Source: Meghimatium bilineatum (Eukaryota; Mollusca; Gastropoda; Stylommatophora; Philomycidae). Taken from it: a stretch of DNA of 64,000 nucleotides. Shown here piece by piece: positions 12,085 to 23,434 of this stretch. Below the pieces are notes generated by a model, which was not told the DNA's origin, made no database searches, and saw only the letters and a list, made by a program, of their open reading frames with translations. The position numbers and the translations under genes are program-made. The stretch is from NCBI GenBank assembly GCA_034231615.1, contig CM067299.1, positions 13,941,863 through 14,005,862 on the forward strand, read 5' to 3'. The stretch's first letter is position 1. Each line of letters starts with the position of its first letter.

Positions 12085-12335
12085 CGAACGTATTTATCTT
12101 CTTCTTCTTCTCGTTCACAATTATATAATATTGTTGTTGGGTTGTTGCTTTATTAAGACCATATGGTCTATACAGCAAGTAAATTTTGTTGTGATTACAT
12201 GTCATCTAATTGGGGTGCATGATACCATGGTCGCTGGTGTGCATCTCGGTATTTCCGATTTCAACGCTAGTGCTTGCTTAGGCAGGACTGTAGTCCTGGA
12301 CGAAGCCCCATCTCCACCGCCTCGATGGAGATGCT
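12085..12335 (-). mobile_element. SINE-C, reverse copy
   Basis: This is the reverse complement of the SINE-C layout at 4204-4745. It has a (CTT)n tract at 12101-12113, AGGACTGTAGTCCTGGACGA at 12282-12301 and the CATCGAGG head near 12325. Its middle differs from the 4204 copy. Confidence 0.65.
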
Positions 12336-12584
12336 TATATATACACATATTTTTCGGTTGTTAGACAAGTGCGTAGTGCTTTCGCCGTCACAGTTCAGTC
12401 TGTAAGGAAAACCATCAAAGAGGAGAGTGATGTTTATGCTCTGGCTACACGCGGCATGATTATAGAGATTATGGCAGTGACAAGGTCCCTGATCTGGATG
12501 AATACATAGATGTAAACTCATGTCTGCATCCTCACTGACTAGATAAGCATGATCAGAAATATACAAATGAGTAGCGCTCTTAAT

Positions 12585-12728
12585 AGTGACTTGAGACAGT
12601 GGAGAGGTCAAAGTTGGAACAGTGACTTGAGACAGTGGAGAGTTCAAAGTTGGAACAGTGACTTGAGACAGTGGAGAGGTCAAGGTTGGAACAGTGACTT
12701 GAGATAGTGGAGAGGTCAAAGTTGGAAT
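12585..12728. repeat. 36-bp tandem repeat, 4 copies
   Basis: Units start at 12585, 12621, 12657 and 12693. Each begins AGTGACTTGAGACAGTGGAG with a few substitutions. On the reverse strand the units keep a frame open (12267-12719) and encode a 12-residue LSQVTVPTLTSP repeat, but no protein family is recognisable. Confidence 0.95.
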
Positions 12729-12894
12729 GTGTCACATTCACTTTCGTACATGGTCGTGTGCGTATTCAATTGAAGGAGAGAGCAGGCAGATTGGATAACT
12801 TGCAATATGTCAGTTCGCAATGGATCAGGCTGGAATTTGTATCTCCATGCGATATACAACAAAAACAAATAAAACTAGTCTATCCTTCTATCTA

Positions 12895-13290
12895 TCTATA
12901 TATTGTGGCCCGTGTTTGCCTTGCGGCATCAGGAGTAGAAGAGTTCTCTGGAGATGGCCTTTCTGTGTGCTATTTGTAAGCTTGTTCCTGTGGCCTCTTT
13001 GATTTCGTGATCCATCTTTTACATGGTCTGCCTCTGGCTTTATATCCGTTATGTCTATGTGTCATAGCCATCTGTTGCATGCTGTCTACTAGTAGTCTGG
13101 AAGCGTGTGAAAACCACTTGATCGGTTGTCTTTTGATGTGTTCCAATGCTGGTACTGTTTTAGTTATCTGTCTGATGTTATCGTTTCTAATTCTGTCTCT
13201 TAATGACACTCCGAGTATTCTACGTAGACATGTCATTTCTGCTGTCACTATTTTTCTTTTGTCTTTAGCTGTCATTGTCCAGGTTTGGCA
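12895..13290 (-). mobile_element. LINE-A 3' part
   Basis: The reverse-strand frame 13275-12970 reads VTAEMTCLRRILGVSLRDRI, then QPIKWFSHASRLL and GYKARGRPCKRWI. This is the C-terminal region of a LINE polymerase of the family seen at 39335-40090. The non-coding end (about 12895-12970) matches 29785-29930. It is 5'-truncated. Confidence 0.8.
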
Positions 13291-13811
13291 CTGGTAGCAC
13301 AGTGATGGAGTAATAATAGTAGTTTAAAATGCAACATTGTCTATGTTTACATTTTTTTCTTTAAAATACGTGTCATCTGTACTCTCCATTCTTTCCTACG
13401 AGCAGTATTACTTAGTACTGGTGTCTACGCTGTCGGGTCGCTAAGACAGTCACTTTTGTTTCAGAGACTCCGAATGTTTAAACCGTGTTCTAATCTATCC
13501 ATTTCAGAAAATAAAACACATAGTCTATCTAGAAAACACTAAAACACAGAAAGTGAGTGTGATAAATCTAATGAGAGTGATAATTCAATTTCCATATTCC
13601 AAATAAAGGAATTGAACTCAAAATGTGGATCTGCAATAAAAATGCGTTACTGTGGGCTTAGAAGAATGTTTGTACACCAACAAAGAACTAGAATTGTCAG
13701 TCATCGCGTAACGGTGAATACACTCAAGTGGAGATCGGAGCACCTATGGACATGTATGGAGTGCAGTGATGATTATCCGACTACCAACTAACTTAATTAA
13801 TAAGACATATA
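13291..13811. other. no gene seen
   Basis: I see no supported feature. Confidence 0.4.
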
Positions 13812-14199
13812 AATTAACAATACTGGGAGGACATGAGTATAAAGACATAAATTAACAATACTGGGAGGACATGAGTATAAAGACATAAATTAACAATACT
13901 GGGAGGACATGAGTATAAAGACATAAATTAACAATACTGGGAGGACATGAGTATAAAGACATAAATTAACAATACTGGGAGGACATGAGTATAAAGACAT
14001 AAATTAACAATACTGGGAGGACATGAGTATAAAGACATAAATTAACAATACTGGGAGGACATGAGTATAAAGACATAAATTAACAATACTGGGAGGACAT
14101 GAGTATAAAGACATAAATTAACAATACTGGGAGGACATGAGTATAAAGACATAAATTAACAATACTGGGAGGACATGAGTATAAAGACATAAATTAACA
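13812..14199. repeat. 38-bp minisatellite, about 10 copies
   Basis: A 38-bp unit (AATACTGGGAGGACATGAGT then ATAAAGACATAAATTAAC) repeats with almost no divergence. TACTGGG recurs every 38 bp from 13821 to 14163. Near identity implies recent expansion. Confidence 0.97.
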
Positions 14200-14469
14200 C
14201 CCATCTCCTATTTTTACAATAGCACGATTGTATCAACTATTACTTTCTTTAAACAACAAAAAGGATCACCCGAAAAGAAGTGAAAATAAATTCTTAAGAG
14301 AAAACTCTCCCCCCCTCACTTAAGTTGTACTTACAGCCCCGGAAATGATAGTGTTTTGTATAAATCTAACTTTGTCTTTAATCAGGGCAAGTGTTATTAT
14401 ATCGTGGATGACTCTCCCTAATAAGCTCACCAAAAGCTTACAGGGTTCAAAAAGGGTTCAAAAGGCGTA

Positions 14470-14715
14470 GAGGATTGACTTCATTGTACTCGGTTTCCTA
14501 TATGTACTCGGTCACTCTCAACTAAGCAGCACGCTGCCTGCCGAGAGTACCACTTATAGCACGTAACTCTGTAGCTTCAAGTGATAATCCACAGGGATCT
14601 ATGAAAAAAATCCACCTTGTACACAAGACGACATGAGTCGGATTCGACCCTATGTCCTCTTGAACACAAGGCAAACAGCTTAATCACTACTTTATGGAGA
14701 TCCTCAAATTACAAG
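14470..14715 (-). mobile_element. SINE-E, reverse copy
   Basis: On the reverse strand a tRNA-like head (GTGATTAAGCTGTTTGCC; box B as GGGTCGAATCC) precedes CTTGTGTACAAGGTGGATTT. It has the same structure as 16595-16870. Confidence 0.6.
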
Positions 14716-15033
14716 CTTACAGATAAGGAGGAATGTGGTTTGGTAATTCAAACCCCTTTCCTCAACCCTCTTAGGAAAGTAGAACATAATAACCAGCATT
14801 GCATTTCTGGTGAATATTTAGTAATAATGAATAATTAGCACTGTATTTATGCATTATTTTCATTTTTTTACTATTAAAAGGAGTGATTATTATGGACATA
14901 TATGTATCTCTATTGTACCTACACGGACTAACATCTACTGCTATAGCAAGGTCCACTGCATAGCTGGTTAGCACGAGAGTGACTCGTGTTAATGGAGTAC
15001 ACCCCTTCAGCAAATCAGGATAGGAGAACTTAA

Positions 15034-15251
15034 CCCCTTAGCTGCGGAGGTATTCTTAAGGAAACAATGAAAAAACACAGCCATTTTGCTGAGATTCTCC
15101 TCTTCTTAGCTTCCCAGGGAAACAATCCGTCTGGAAGCTTATATAAAGCACCAAGACGAATTATTTCCCTGGAAACTAAGAAAAAAAAGACCGCAGTAAA
15201 ATTGCGCAAACCCCTCGTCGTATCCTTAAGGATACCTCCATAGCTAAGGGG
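15034..15251. mobile_element. piggyBac-like MITE
   Basis: The terminal inverted repeat is about 31 bp (CCCCTTAGCTGCGGAGGTAT and its near complement ATACCTCCATAGCTAAGGGG). It is flanked by TTAA on the left (15030-15033) and TCAA on the right, a likely mutated TTAA. There is no coding capacity. A second inverted repeat (GGGAAACAAT / ATTATTTCCC) lies inside. Confidence 0.7.
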
Positions 15252-15534
15252 TCAAGGCAGTCGGCGGTGTATTTAATCATCTCCTGTAGTTCTGCTTGTT
15301 TCCAAACGTATTGACGTTACCTTTCCATTGAAACTAATAAACAGAGCTGAGAGGGGTTAGTCCAAATGGACACAGCACACTTTTCATAAAAACCTACCCA
15401 GGCAAGCAATCATGTGTGAAATTTTGAAAGTTTCATAGTCAAAATAAAATTTAACAGTTTTTTGAACAGTTTTAAAAGGTGCAAAAGGCCGCCATCATAA
15501 TTTCTAGGGATCGTAACAAACAAACAATTAACAT

Positions 15535-16300
15535 GACAAATGAAACATACCAAAAATCAAAATTAGCACCACAAACGGAATACACCAACTAGCACTACAA
15601 ACGAAACAAATCAACAAATAGCACTACAAACGGAACAAATTAACAATTAGCACCAAATAAAGGAAGAAATTAACAATTATTACCACAAACTAAACAAACC
15701 AAACATTAGCATTACAAACTCAAAAAAGCCAACAATTAGCTCTAAAAACGGAAATAAACAAAACTAGCACAACAAACAGAACAAACCAACAAATAGCACT
15801 ACCTACAGAACAAATTAACAATTCGCACTAAAAAAAAAAGAAACTAACAATTAGCACCACAAAAGGAATAAACTAACAATTAGCACCACAAAATTAACAA
15901 ACTAACAATATAAAGGGAACCAACCAACAATTAGTACTAGGAACGGAACAAACAACAACTAGTACCACAAACGAAATAAACCACTAAATACCACCACATA
16001 CGTAACAAACCAATAATTAGGACCGAAAACGGAACAAATCAACAATTAGCACCGAAAACGGAGCAAAACAACAATTAACACTACAAACAGAACAAACTAA
16101 CAATTATCACCACAAATGAAACAAACCAATAATTAACACCACATGCCGGAACAAACCAACAACTAGCATCACAAACGGAACAAACTAACAAGTAGTACTA
16201 CAAACGGAAAAAAACCAACAAGTAGTACTACAAATGGAACAAACCAACAATCAGACCACAAACAGAACAAACCAACAATTCGTACTACAAACGAGTACAA
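15535..16300. repeat. degenerate ~30-bp minisatellite
   Basis: More than 20 diverged units follow the pattern CAACAATTAGCACTACAAAC, then GGAACAAAC. Units differ by substitutions and small indels, so this array is old, unlike the one at 13812. Confidence 0.9.
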
Positions 16301-16594
16301 AAGATGATGGGGAATCCCGCACAAACACCCTTTCAGTTTTTTCTTTTAAAATACTTGGAAATATAGTGCTTTTCCCTTGTCTATCAAAACGACGTGGAAA
16401 GCTTTTTTTTTTTTACAACACCAGCACCCCTCACAAACACCATCTTTTAAATTCGTTTCTACTACCCTAGCTCACAGCGCGTCATAATTGCTAGAATTCA
16501 ATTCACAAAAGTGGTCATAAGGTTTGCCAATACCCCATAGTCCGATAATGATAGTCTGTTAGTCATCGTGAAACTTTGACAAAACTTGTGTTCT

Positions 16595-16870
16595 ACGTAA
16601 GTACAAAAGTTAAATAGGATTTACTGTATTGTACTTGAGTTTCTCCATATATACTCCGTCCATCTCAACGAAACAGCACAGTATCAGCCGAGTATCACTC
16701 GTATATCTGTATACGAGTCAAGTATATCTGTATCTTCCGGCGACAATTCTCAGTGATCTCCAAAAAAAAAATCCACTTTGTAAACAAGACGTCACAAGCT
16801 GGACTTCAACCCACGACCTCTTGAAAACAGAGCGAACAACTTAACCACGACAGTCTCCATAGACATGTTA
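16595..16870 (-). mobile_element. SINE-E, reverse copy
   Basis: The reverse strand has TCGTGGTTAAGTTGTTCGCT and box-B-like GGTCGTGGGTTGAAGTCC, then CTTGTTTACAAAGTGGATTT and an A-rich run. This is the best-preserved copy of the family. Confidence 0.65.
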
Positions 16871-16921
16871 TCTAGAATTGTCACGTAACCAGACGGGGGC
16901 GGGGCCTTATTGTGATTTCAG

Positions 16922-18380
16922 TTGTTTACTATTTATACACTTCAACACTGTGATCTATACACGGCATTCATAGACCTGACAAAAGCATTTGATACAGTAA
17001 GTAGAAAAGGGCTGTCAAAAGTTATGACAAAATGTGGATGCCGACAAAAATGTATCACAATGGTGCAGCAATTGCATGATGGAATGCAAGTTAGAGTTCA
17101 TGATGATGGAGAGTTATCTGAAACGTTTACTGATTCAAATGGAGTAAAACATGGATGAGTATTAGCACCTACGCTGTTCATGTTCTCTGTTATTCTGAAT
17201 GATGCTTTCAGAAATCTAGACTTGGGAGTAGACATCATATATTGCATAGATAGAAAATTGTTCAACCTTCGGCGACTCCGAGCAAAAACCAAAGTCAAAT
17301 CACACACAGTCAGGGATCTCCTATTTGCTGATGACTGTGTCCTAGATGCCAACTCTGAGGCTGATCTACAAAGTATTATAGACAGATTCTCCAAAGCATG
17401 TACCAATTTTGGACAACTATTAACACAGAGAAAATTCATGTTACAACCAGCACCTGGCAAAAACTATCTTGAGTCCTGTATGAAGGTAAATGGCGTAGCA
17501 CTGAAAGTTGTGAATAGATTCACATACCTAGGTAGTAATTTATCACAATATGCCAACGTTGGTGATAAAGTTTATACAAGATCGACAAGGCAAGCAGCAC
17601 TTTCGGCAGATTGTACGCAAACGTTTGGCATAGACATTGCATTAACTTACAGATTAAGCTGAATGTTTACAGAGCAGTGGTACTTCCAATCCTGTTATAC
17701 GCTAATGAAATATGAACTGTGTATAGACGTCATGTGAGAAAACTTAATCACTTTCCCACAGCTTGTCTCAGAAAGGTTATGAACGATGACGGGAATTGAA
17801 CTTCCCTTGTGCGTTTAGAATCTGTTAATTTATCCTCATGATTTCTACTTGAATTTACTCAGAAAAGTTATGAACATCAGATGACAAGACAAGATTCCAG
17901 ATACCACTGTCCTTGACAGATCTGGTATCCCTAACATTGACACTATTCTGATGCAGACACAGATTCACTGGGCAGGTCATCTAGTACGTGTGGCAGACCA
18001 TTGCCTGCCAAAGATACTTCTCTATAGTGAGTTGGAGAAGGGTACACGATCTCAAGGTGGCCAAGAGAAACTCTAAAAGGACAATTAAAGACCTCACTGA
18101 AAGTCTTTGAAATAGACTAAGATACATGGAAATAACTTGCACAAAATAGATCTACATGGTGCTCTATAGTCAAAAAAGATGCATCTTGTGTAAAAAAAAA
18201 ATAGAGAGAGAGAGAGAGAAATGCAGCAGCTCAAAAACGGAGAGTATCTAGAAAATCACGGATAGACCAAATATTTCTACAGTTGTCATTCCATGCCCGA
18301 ACTGTCCAAGGACATTTATAGCTCGAATAGGGCTTACTAGCCATCTACGAACAATTAGTCATGAACATAATTCTAACTGA
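16922..18380 (+). mobile_element. LINE-B: reverse transcriptase with C-terminal zinc finger
   Basis: The frame from 16922 gives RT palm motifs: YTAFIDLTKAFDTVSRKGL, then DSNGVKHG-stop-VLAPTLF. The stop at 17156-17158 is TGA where the family has a Cys codon. The FADD catalytic box is present as LLFADDCVLDANSEADLQ (about 17319-17372). RFTYLGSNLSQYANVGDK follows, then YRAVVLPILLYANEI and HWAGHLVRVADHCLPKILLY in other frames. Near the end CPNCPRTFIARIGLTSHLRT is a C2H2-like finger typical of this LINE type. There is a further frameshift near 17655. The 5' half (endonuclease) is absent, so the copy is dead. Confidence 0.85.
17767..17875. repeat. 73-bp insertion with 18-bp flanking duplication
   Basis: CTCAGAAAGGTTATGAAC (17767-17784) recurs as CTCAGAAAAGTTATGAAC (17858-17875) around a 73-bp insert that interrupts the LINE-B LRKV..N coding segment. 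The reverse strand of the insert contains GAAGTTCAATTCCCGTC, which resembles a tRNA T-arm. The pattern is that of a small retroposed RNA fragment. Confidence 0.7.
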
Positions 18381-18689
18381 GTTTTCACAAATGAATTAAC
18401 AAATGGTCATCGTCACTTTTGATGGACGAACATCAGTGTATATACATGACGTCGCCTTGGCTTTTTTTGGAATGCGATTTCAAGTATGTAAATAGTGACC
18501 AACCGAAAACCAAACAATAATAAAAAAAAGTACAGAATGAGGTCGCAGTAAATTCAGTTGAAAGGTTTTTATTGGTGACGGTCATAGCTTAATCGCTACG
18601 CAATGGAGATTCACTAAGATGCATTGCACTGAGACCGCCAGAGTTTTAGAAGACTTGTTCGCTAAATTTAACCCCACTAAGTTCGCTAA

Positions 18690-19124
18690 GTTGGACCCCA
18701 TTCGTTACGTGTTTTGATTATTGGTTGATTTTCAGTTGGTTACTATTTATGTAATTGGCTAATTTTGCATTCGATTCCAAGTATATAAATAGTCGACGAA
18801 AACTATCATGGTTTGGACATGTATGCAGGCATGATTCCTTGTCAAAAACAATACTGCAGGGAACTGTCGAAGGAGAAGAAGCAGAAGAGGGAAAATAAAG
18901 GCATGGACATCAAAGAATGGACAGAAATAGATATTTCCACATTCATCCGCATCGCTGAGGATAGAATTCGCTGGAGGACTCTGTGTGCTGAAGCATCCAA
19001 TGTTGTACCCCTACGACCCTGAAGGGTTACGGGTTTATTGATTGATTGATTGATTGATTGATATAAATATTAACCAACTGAAAGCCAAACATTAATCATA
19101 ACACGTAACGAATGGGGGTCAAAT
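18690..19124. mobile_element. foldback/MITE arms split by a LINE-C insertion
   Basis: The left arm 18690-18750 (GACCCCATTCGTTACGTGTT ... TTTCAGTTGGTTACTATTTA) and the right arm 19062-19124 are inverted complements at roughly 85 percent by eye. They are separated by about 47 bp of element and a LINE-C 3' end. A further partial copy of the arm lies at about 18470-18525. Confidence 0.7.
18798..19061 (+). mobile_element. LINE-C 3' end with (TTGA)n tail
   Basis: It is nearly identical to the 3' part of the copy at 28225-28668. It contains TCGCTGGAGGACTCTGTGTG and CCTACGACCCTGAAGGGTTA and ends in (TTGA)n. Only the last protein segment (DRIRWRTLCAEASNVVPLRP) and the short untranslated end remain. 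Confidence 0.8.
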
Positions 19125-19149
19125 TTTATTTATAGAATTGGTCATCTAT

Positions 19150-19590
19150 ACCTGCGATCGCTCACGGATTGCACATACTTAGAGAGAAGAATCCGGGCAT
19201 TTGAAAATAAATGCTATAGACTTGTGTATTTGTTATCGAGAACATAAAACTAATGTGTTTGTGCATGGTAAAATTAATGTATTAGTGGGTCAACATAAAA
19301 CACTGTTAGCAATAGTGAAACTACGCAAATTCCGGAAATTACGGGTACGCGATGAGACATTCCTTGCTGATAAAATATGTTCTTCACAATAAGGTGGAGG
19401 GTGTAAGAAGTCGAGGTGACTAGAAGAATTCATGTCTGGATAATATTAAAGACTGGACAGGGTGTGAAGTTTCAAAGCTAATCAGTATGGTTGAAATGCG
19501 TGGAGATATTTCTGCACTAAATTCCTCAATGAAAAAAAAAAATATCTACAACCCTGACGGCGGGTTATGAGTTTTATTATTATTATTATT
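19150..19590 (+). mobile_element. LINE-C, diverged copy with (TTA)n tail
   Basis: It contains CYREHKTNVFVHGKINVLVG, then LLAIVKLRKFRKLRVRDETF, parallel to the YREHKTNVYVRNKVEMCAG segment of 28225. The 3' end CAACCCTGACGGCGGGTTAT is followed by (TTA)n instead of (TTGA)n. Several stops are present. Confidence 0.75.
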
Positions 19591-20920
19591 GCATATTTGT
19601 AATAAAATATAGATTAGTGTATAAAAGATGTAACAGATGTTAGAACAGTAATAATAAACTTGACAACTTGACATGTTTACTGTTAATTGCTTCAGCTATG
19701 AATGTTTCACTAGGGCGTGTTTATATAGTTACAGGAAATTCGAAGACAATATATATATATATATATATATACCTAACACAAGCAGTGCCCAAGAGTGCAT
19801 TATGGTGAGTTCCGCAACACTATTTTGCATGTGGATCAGTCATACGCCTACGTGTGTTCTCATATTCGCTTCTGGTGAGCAGGAGCACTTATAGTTCAGA
19901 AAACAGACATGAGTCAGATAATGTTGTGTGTTCTTGTCACGCCCGTTCGCAAGTCATGTCGAATTTTTTTATGATAATTTTCAGAGACTACAAAATACTT
20001 ATCAGAACGTTGCAAGTCCACTTAACTACGTCCACAATACAGAATTACGATGTATGCATTTTAATAACTCATCCAGAGACGTCCACTGAATGTAATTCTA
20101 GTCAAGATTAACGATTCCGGGGCGGGAAGTAATTGAAGGGTACAAGAACATCCTGCCACCAACCCTCTACAAAACTCATAATACACCCAAAAAATAGCAC
20201 AGAGAAAAGGAAAAAATGCAGCCTTAAGCCCCTTACCCTCTCACCTCTACGACAAGAATCAGAACCAATTTTAAAACTGGTTATGGCAGAAACAAGAAAA
20301 ATTATTGACAAGGATCATCCAAATGGAAATGAATAGTTTTTTTTTTTGTTTTTTTTTATAGGGAAACACCCGCTTCCTTCTTAAGTTGCATTTAACGGGG
20401 CTATGTGCAGACATCTTGTTTTCCTCATAATTTCTAGAAGATTCATACTTGTTACTAAGTACAGACAAAATTTCATCTGTCAATCAATATCGGTGAAAAG
20501 TAAATTTTCTAAATATTAAATAAGCAGAGATTACAGTTTTCGCATGGACAATTTAAGGCCTAGAATAATTCAATGTCTATTATCAACGTATGAATTCAAC
20601 CGAACCAAGAAGATTCACCATTGTAATTACAAAAATATACAGCCACTTCAAGAAGAAAATTTGTGGGGGATTTTTTGTTTTCTTTCTGATTTTCCTATTG
20701 CTACAAACACAAATTTTATTGTTGGTTCCGACCGTGTAGCAACTAGGAATTGAATTTCTAGTTCATGGAGCAAAGAATAGAGCCGCTGTCTTCTTTCCAG
20801 ACATATCGTAGGAGGCAATTAAGGAAAGTTGAGGGATATGCTGACGTCTTGTCATCTGTGAAAAATGCATTATCACATTTAATTCCTATATTTTACTCTT
20901 GCTTTCAATCAAATAATCGT
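19591..20920. other. no gene recognised
   Basis: This is AT-rich DNA with a TA tract at 19752-19771 and a T-run at 20338-20358. The 67-codon frame at 20133-20336 matches no family that I know. A tRNA-like segment at about 20725-20765 could be a SINE edge. Confidence 0.4.
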
Positions 20921-20924
20921 AATG

Positions 20925-21166
20925 GAAGGCTACCGGGACGAAGAGATGCAGGCTACCGGGACGAAGAGATGCAGGCTACCAGGACGAAGAAATGCAGGCT
21001 ACCGGGACGAAGAGAAGCAGGCTACGGGACGAAGAGATGCAAGCTACCGGGACGAAGATATGCAGGCTACCGGGACGAAGAGATGCAGGCTACGGGACGA
21101 AGAGATGTAGGCTACCGGGACGAAGAGATGCAGGCTACCGGGACGAAGATATGCAGGCTACTGCAC
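20925..21166. repeat. 22/23-bp minisatellite, about 10 copies
   Basis: Units of 23 bp (GCAGGCTACCGGGACGAAGA then GAT) alternate with 22-bp variants lacking one C. Because the period is not a multiple of three, all three frames read through as GYRDEEMQAT-like peptides. These are not evidence of a gene. Confidence 0.95.
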
Positions 21167-21560
21167 ATTGCACCTTTGTTCTTTTTTGGCAAACTCCTAA
21201 GTGACGGATATGCTAGATGTGCCGTCACTGCGGATGTGTCAACAAATCTGACAAGGATGATAAGACAGTTCGCCAGAAGTATGTACTGTGCTCCTAACAA
21301 GACGTGGTAATCATGTGATACTGGAATGCCTACCCTCAGGGACTAAATATGCATCCATAAACCTCTCCTTACACAACCACGCCTTTAAGACAACCTTACA
21401 TGAGCCCGGGTGTGTCCTCACTTACACAGCTGAGAAGTAAGTACCTGTGCATTTTTCAGAAATGCTATGGGATGTCAAGATTTACCTGCTCACAGCTAAA
21501 GTGATTCTTTCATCTACCTCATACTATTATTATTTCTCTACTTATTTGAGTACCAGCACA
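21167..21560. other. no gene seen
   Basis: I see no supported feature. Confidence 0.4.
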
Positions 21561-21765
21561 CTATCTATGTGATATCTCCTTTACAGAAAACATTTTCATC
21601 ATGTAAGCCTCTCGGTTATGTGCAGCCTCTTCAAGTGTCATGTTCGGAAGATCTTCGATATCATGTATCCTGCGTCTTGTTCTCTTTCCTGGAACTTTTC
21701 CCTCCATGATTAAATCTCTAAACCATTGTGTCCTTTTTATGTCTAAAATATGTTTGCTCAAGGGT
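21561..21765 (-). mobile_element. LINE-F 3' end fragment
   Basis: The reverse strand reads DLIMEGKVPGKRTRRRIHDI, then EDLPNMTLEEAAHNREAYMM. This is the C-terminal segment of the LINE family better seen at 52390-53020 (TIMEGTMPESRTRGRPRKRW). It is truncated. Confidence 0.7.
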
Positions 21766-21884
21766 TGTTGTTTTTTTTTTAAACTTTTGACGAGCCAGTC
21801 TTCTCTTATGTTTATGGCATTTCGGACGTCAACGTTGGTTTGTCCTTCTGTCCATGATAATGGAACTTTCTATAACATTTTATT

Positions 21885-22065
21885 TCTTCTTCTTCTTCTT
21901 TAGTGATAGTTCTCAAACTCCCGCTGGATCTCTCTTGTAGAAGGACACTGGTCCTACTAGATTTACAGCAGGATTTAGACCATAGAATGAAAATGCGATG
22001 TGTCGCCATTTTATTTGCACCGATACATGCGTCTTTGGTAGTATTTCATTCTAAATGCCGATATT
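21885..22065 (-). mobile_element. SINE-A
   Basis: On the plus strand it reads (CTT)n, TTCTCAAACTCCCGCTGGAT, TCTTGTAGAAGGACACTGGT, then GATTTACAGCAGGATTTAG and a TGTGTCGCCATTTTATTTGC block. Copies at 33905 and 45510 match throughout. With the GAA tail as its 3' end, this copy is on the minus strand. Confidence 0.75.
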
Positions 22066-22124
22066 TTCTTGTCAATTTCGGATGTCATTCCCCACGTGGT
22101 CCAAAAAAGATCACAGTGTAAAAT

Positions 22125-22560
22125 CCCATGTGGTGTTCATGGTTGACCCGAGATATTCAAAATTGCTGACATTTTCTAGTTGTTTTTTATCAACGACTAT
22201 TGTATTTGTTCCACACAACTGCTGGTAGAGTACCAGAATGTTACTCAGAGATTTTATTTTCCCACTTGTATCTATGCTTCTCTCTTGCTACCCCCTCCAC
22301 CCCCACCCCCTCAATTTTTACCTACAAATAAGGCCTTCAACAAGATTTTTAATATGTCCAAAATATTTTATTTGTTTAATCTTTAATTTCCTCAATAATT
22401 CTTTCTTCATACGAAGTGGTGTTAGAATCTCTTTGCATGTTTTCTTCTCTTTCCATGGTGTTCTTTCTATTCTTCTACAGATCCACATCTCAAATGCATC
22501 GATTATGACTTCTAAGTCTTCGTTTATTGTCCAGATTTCTTGATTTGTCCCCACACAAAA
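22125..22560 (-). mobile_element. LINE-F fragments, joined out of order
   Basis: The reverse strand at 22554-22318 gives IDAFEMWICRRIERTPWKEK and KLKIKQIKYFGHIKN, a post-RT segment. Further on, 22220-22125 gives GTNTIVVDKKQLENVSNFEY and LGSTMN, which normally lies upstream of it. So at least two truncated copies are joined here. A C-rich run lies at about 22290-22312. Confidence 0.6.
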
Positions 22561-22639
22561 AAGCCCAACATGAATGGCAACCTTGCTTGGACACTTCTTC
22601 TACATGTATTATCTCTAGACCATTATTTTACACTGTTAA

Positions 22640-23230
22640 GATAACCCTCGTCGAGTCAGGATTATCTTAACTACAATCTCCATTATTTGTATATGGTTAA
22701 AAGCTCTGACATAACCGAATTTGATTAACATTCGCCATTGAAAGAAGTGTACCTCACTATACGGGGTACATTTTACTTAAAAGAAGGACACTCTAAAATT
22801 AAACCGCTGCTGTCTTGTATGCTAAGCTATGGTAGGGTCAAAGCTTATTGCAGTAAAACCATAAACAAACCTGCGAACGGCAAGTGGGGAAAAACCTCTG
22901 TATCACCAATAGAGTATCATGTTTCAAGATTTTCTGGATGGGTTGTTACTGTAACACATAAAAGAAGTCACCAAATGAATTCATTAACAACATAAGAGAG
23001 TTGTGGAGAAGCATGATCGCCTACGCCACTAGGCATGACACTTCATTAACTAAAGCTCTAGTATAACCCAATTGGACTATTGTTCGCGGTTGAAAGCAGG
23101 GTATCTCAGCATATGAAGTACTGTTGTCTTCCCCCAGGTGGGTGATGGTTTATAGTATACACACCTGCCGTTAAGCGTAGTATTAAAAGCATCAGTTTTC
23201 CTTCAAGGCAGATGTGTTGCCCTGGTTGTG
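22640..23230. repeat. unclassified repeat with internal duplication
   Basis: Two related blocks occur at about 22707-22765 (TCTGACATAACCGAATTTGA ... GTACCTCACTATACGGGGTA) and about 23050-23125. A LINE-E-like ending (GAGTTGTGGAGAAGCATGAT) lies at about 22996. I cannot assign the whole. Confidence 0.4.
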
Positions 23231-23434
23231 TCGAGTCAATATTTATTCAAGGTTATCTTGATGTTTTCTATTCACCTTTTTCTTGGTTTAACTTTAGCTT
23301 TATGTCCGCATAGAGCCTTTTTTTTTATATGCCATTATTGGTATTTAGTTGGGCTTCATTCTCATAAAGTGACCGAAAGTGAACCATTTTACGTCCGACA
23401 AAATGGAGAGTGCCGCAGTAACCAAACAAATAAG

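Noticed and set aside
12267-12719. 150-codon reverse frame with LSQVTVPTLTSP repeats
   Set aside because: It is produced by a 36-bp tandem array plus SINE-C sequence, with no family resemblance.
13812-14199. Regular 38-bp repeats considered as a CRISPR array
   Set aside because: There are no variable spacers between the units, the repeats are contiguous, and the context is clearly animal.
20765-21310. 181-codon frame with GYRDEEMQAT repeats
   Set aside because: The 22/23-bp minisatellite reads open in all three frames, so openness is a property of the repeat. The flanks show no domain.
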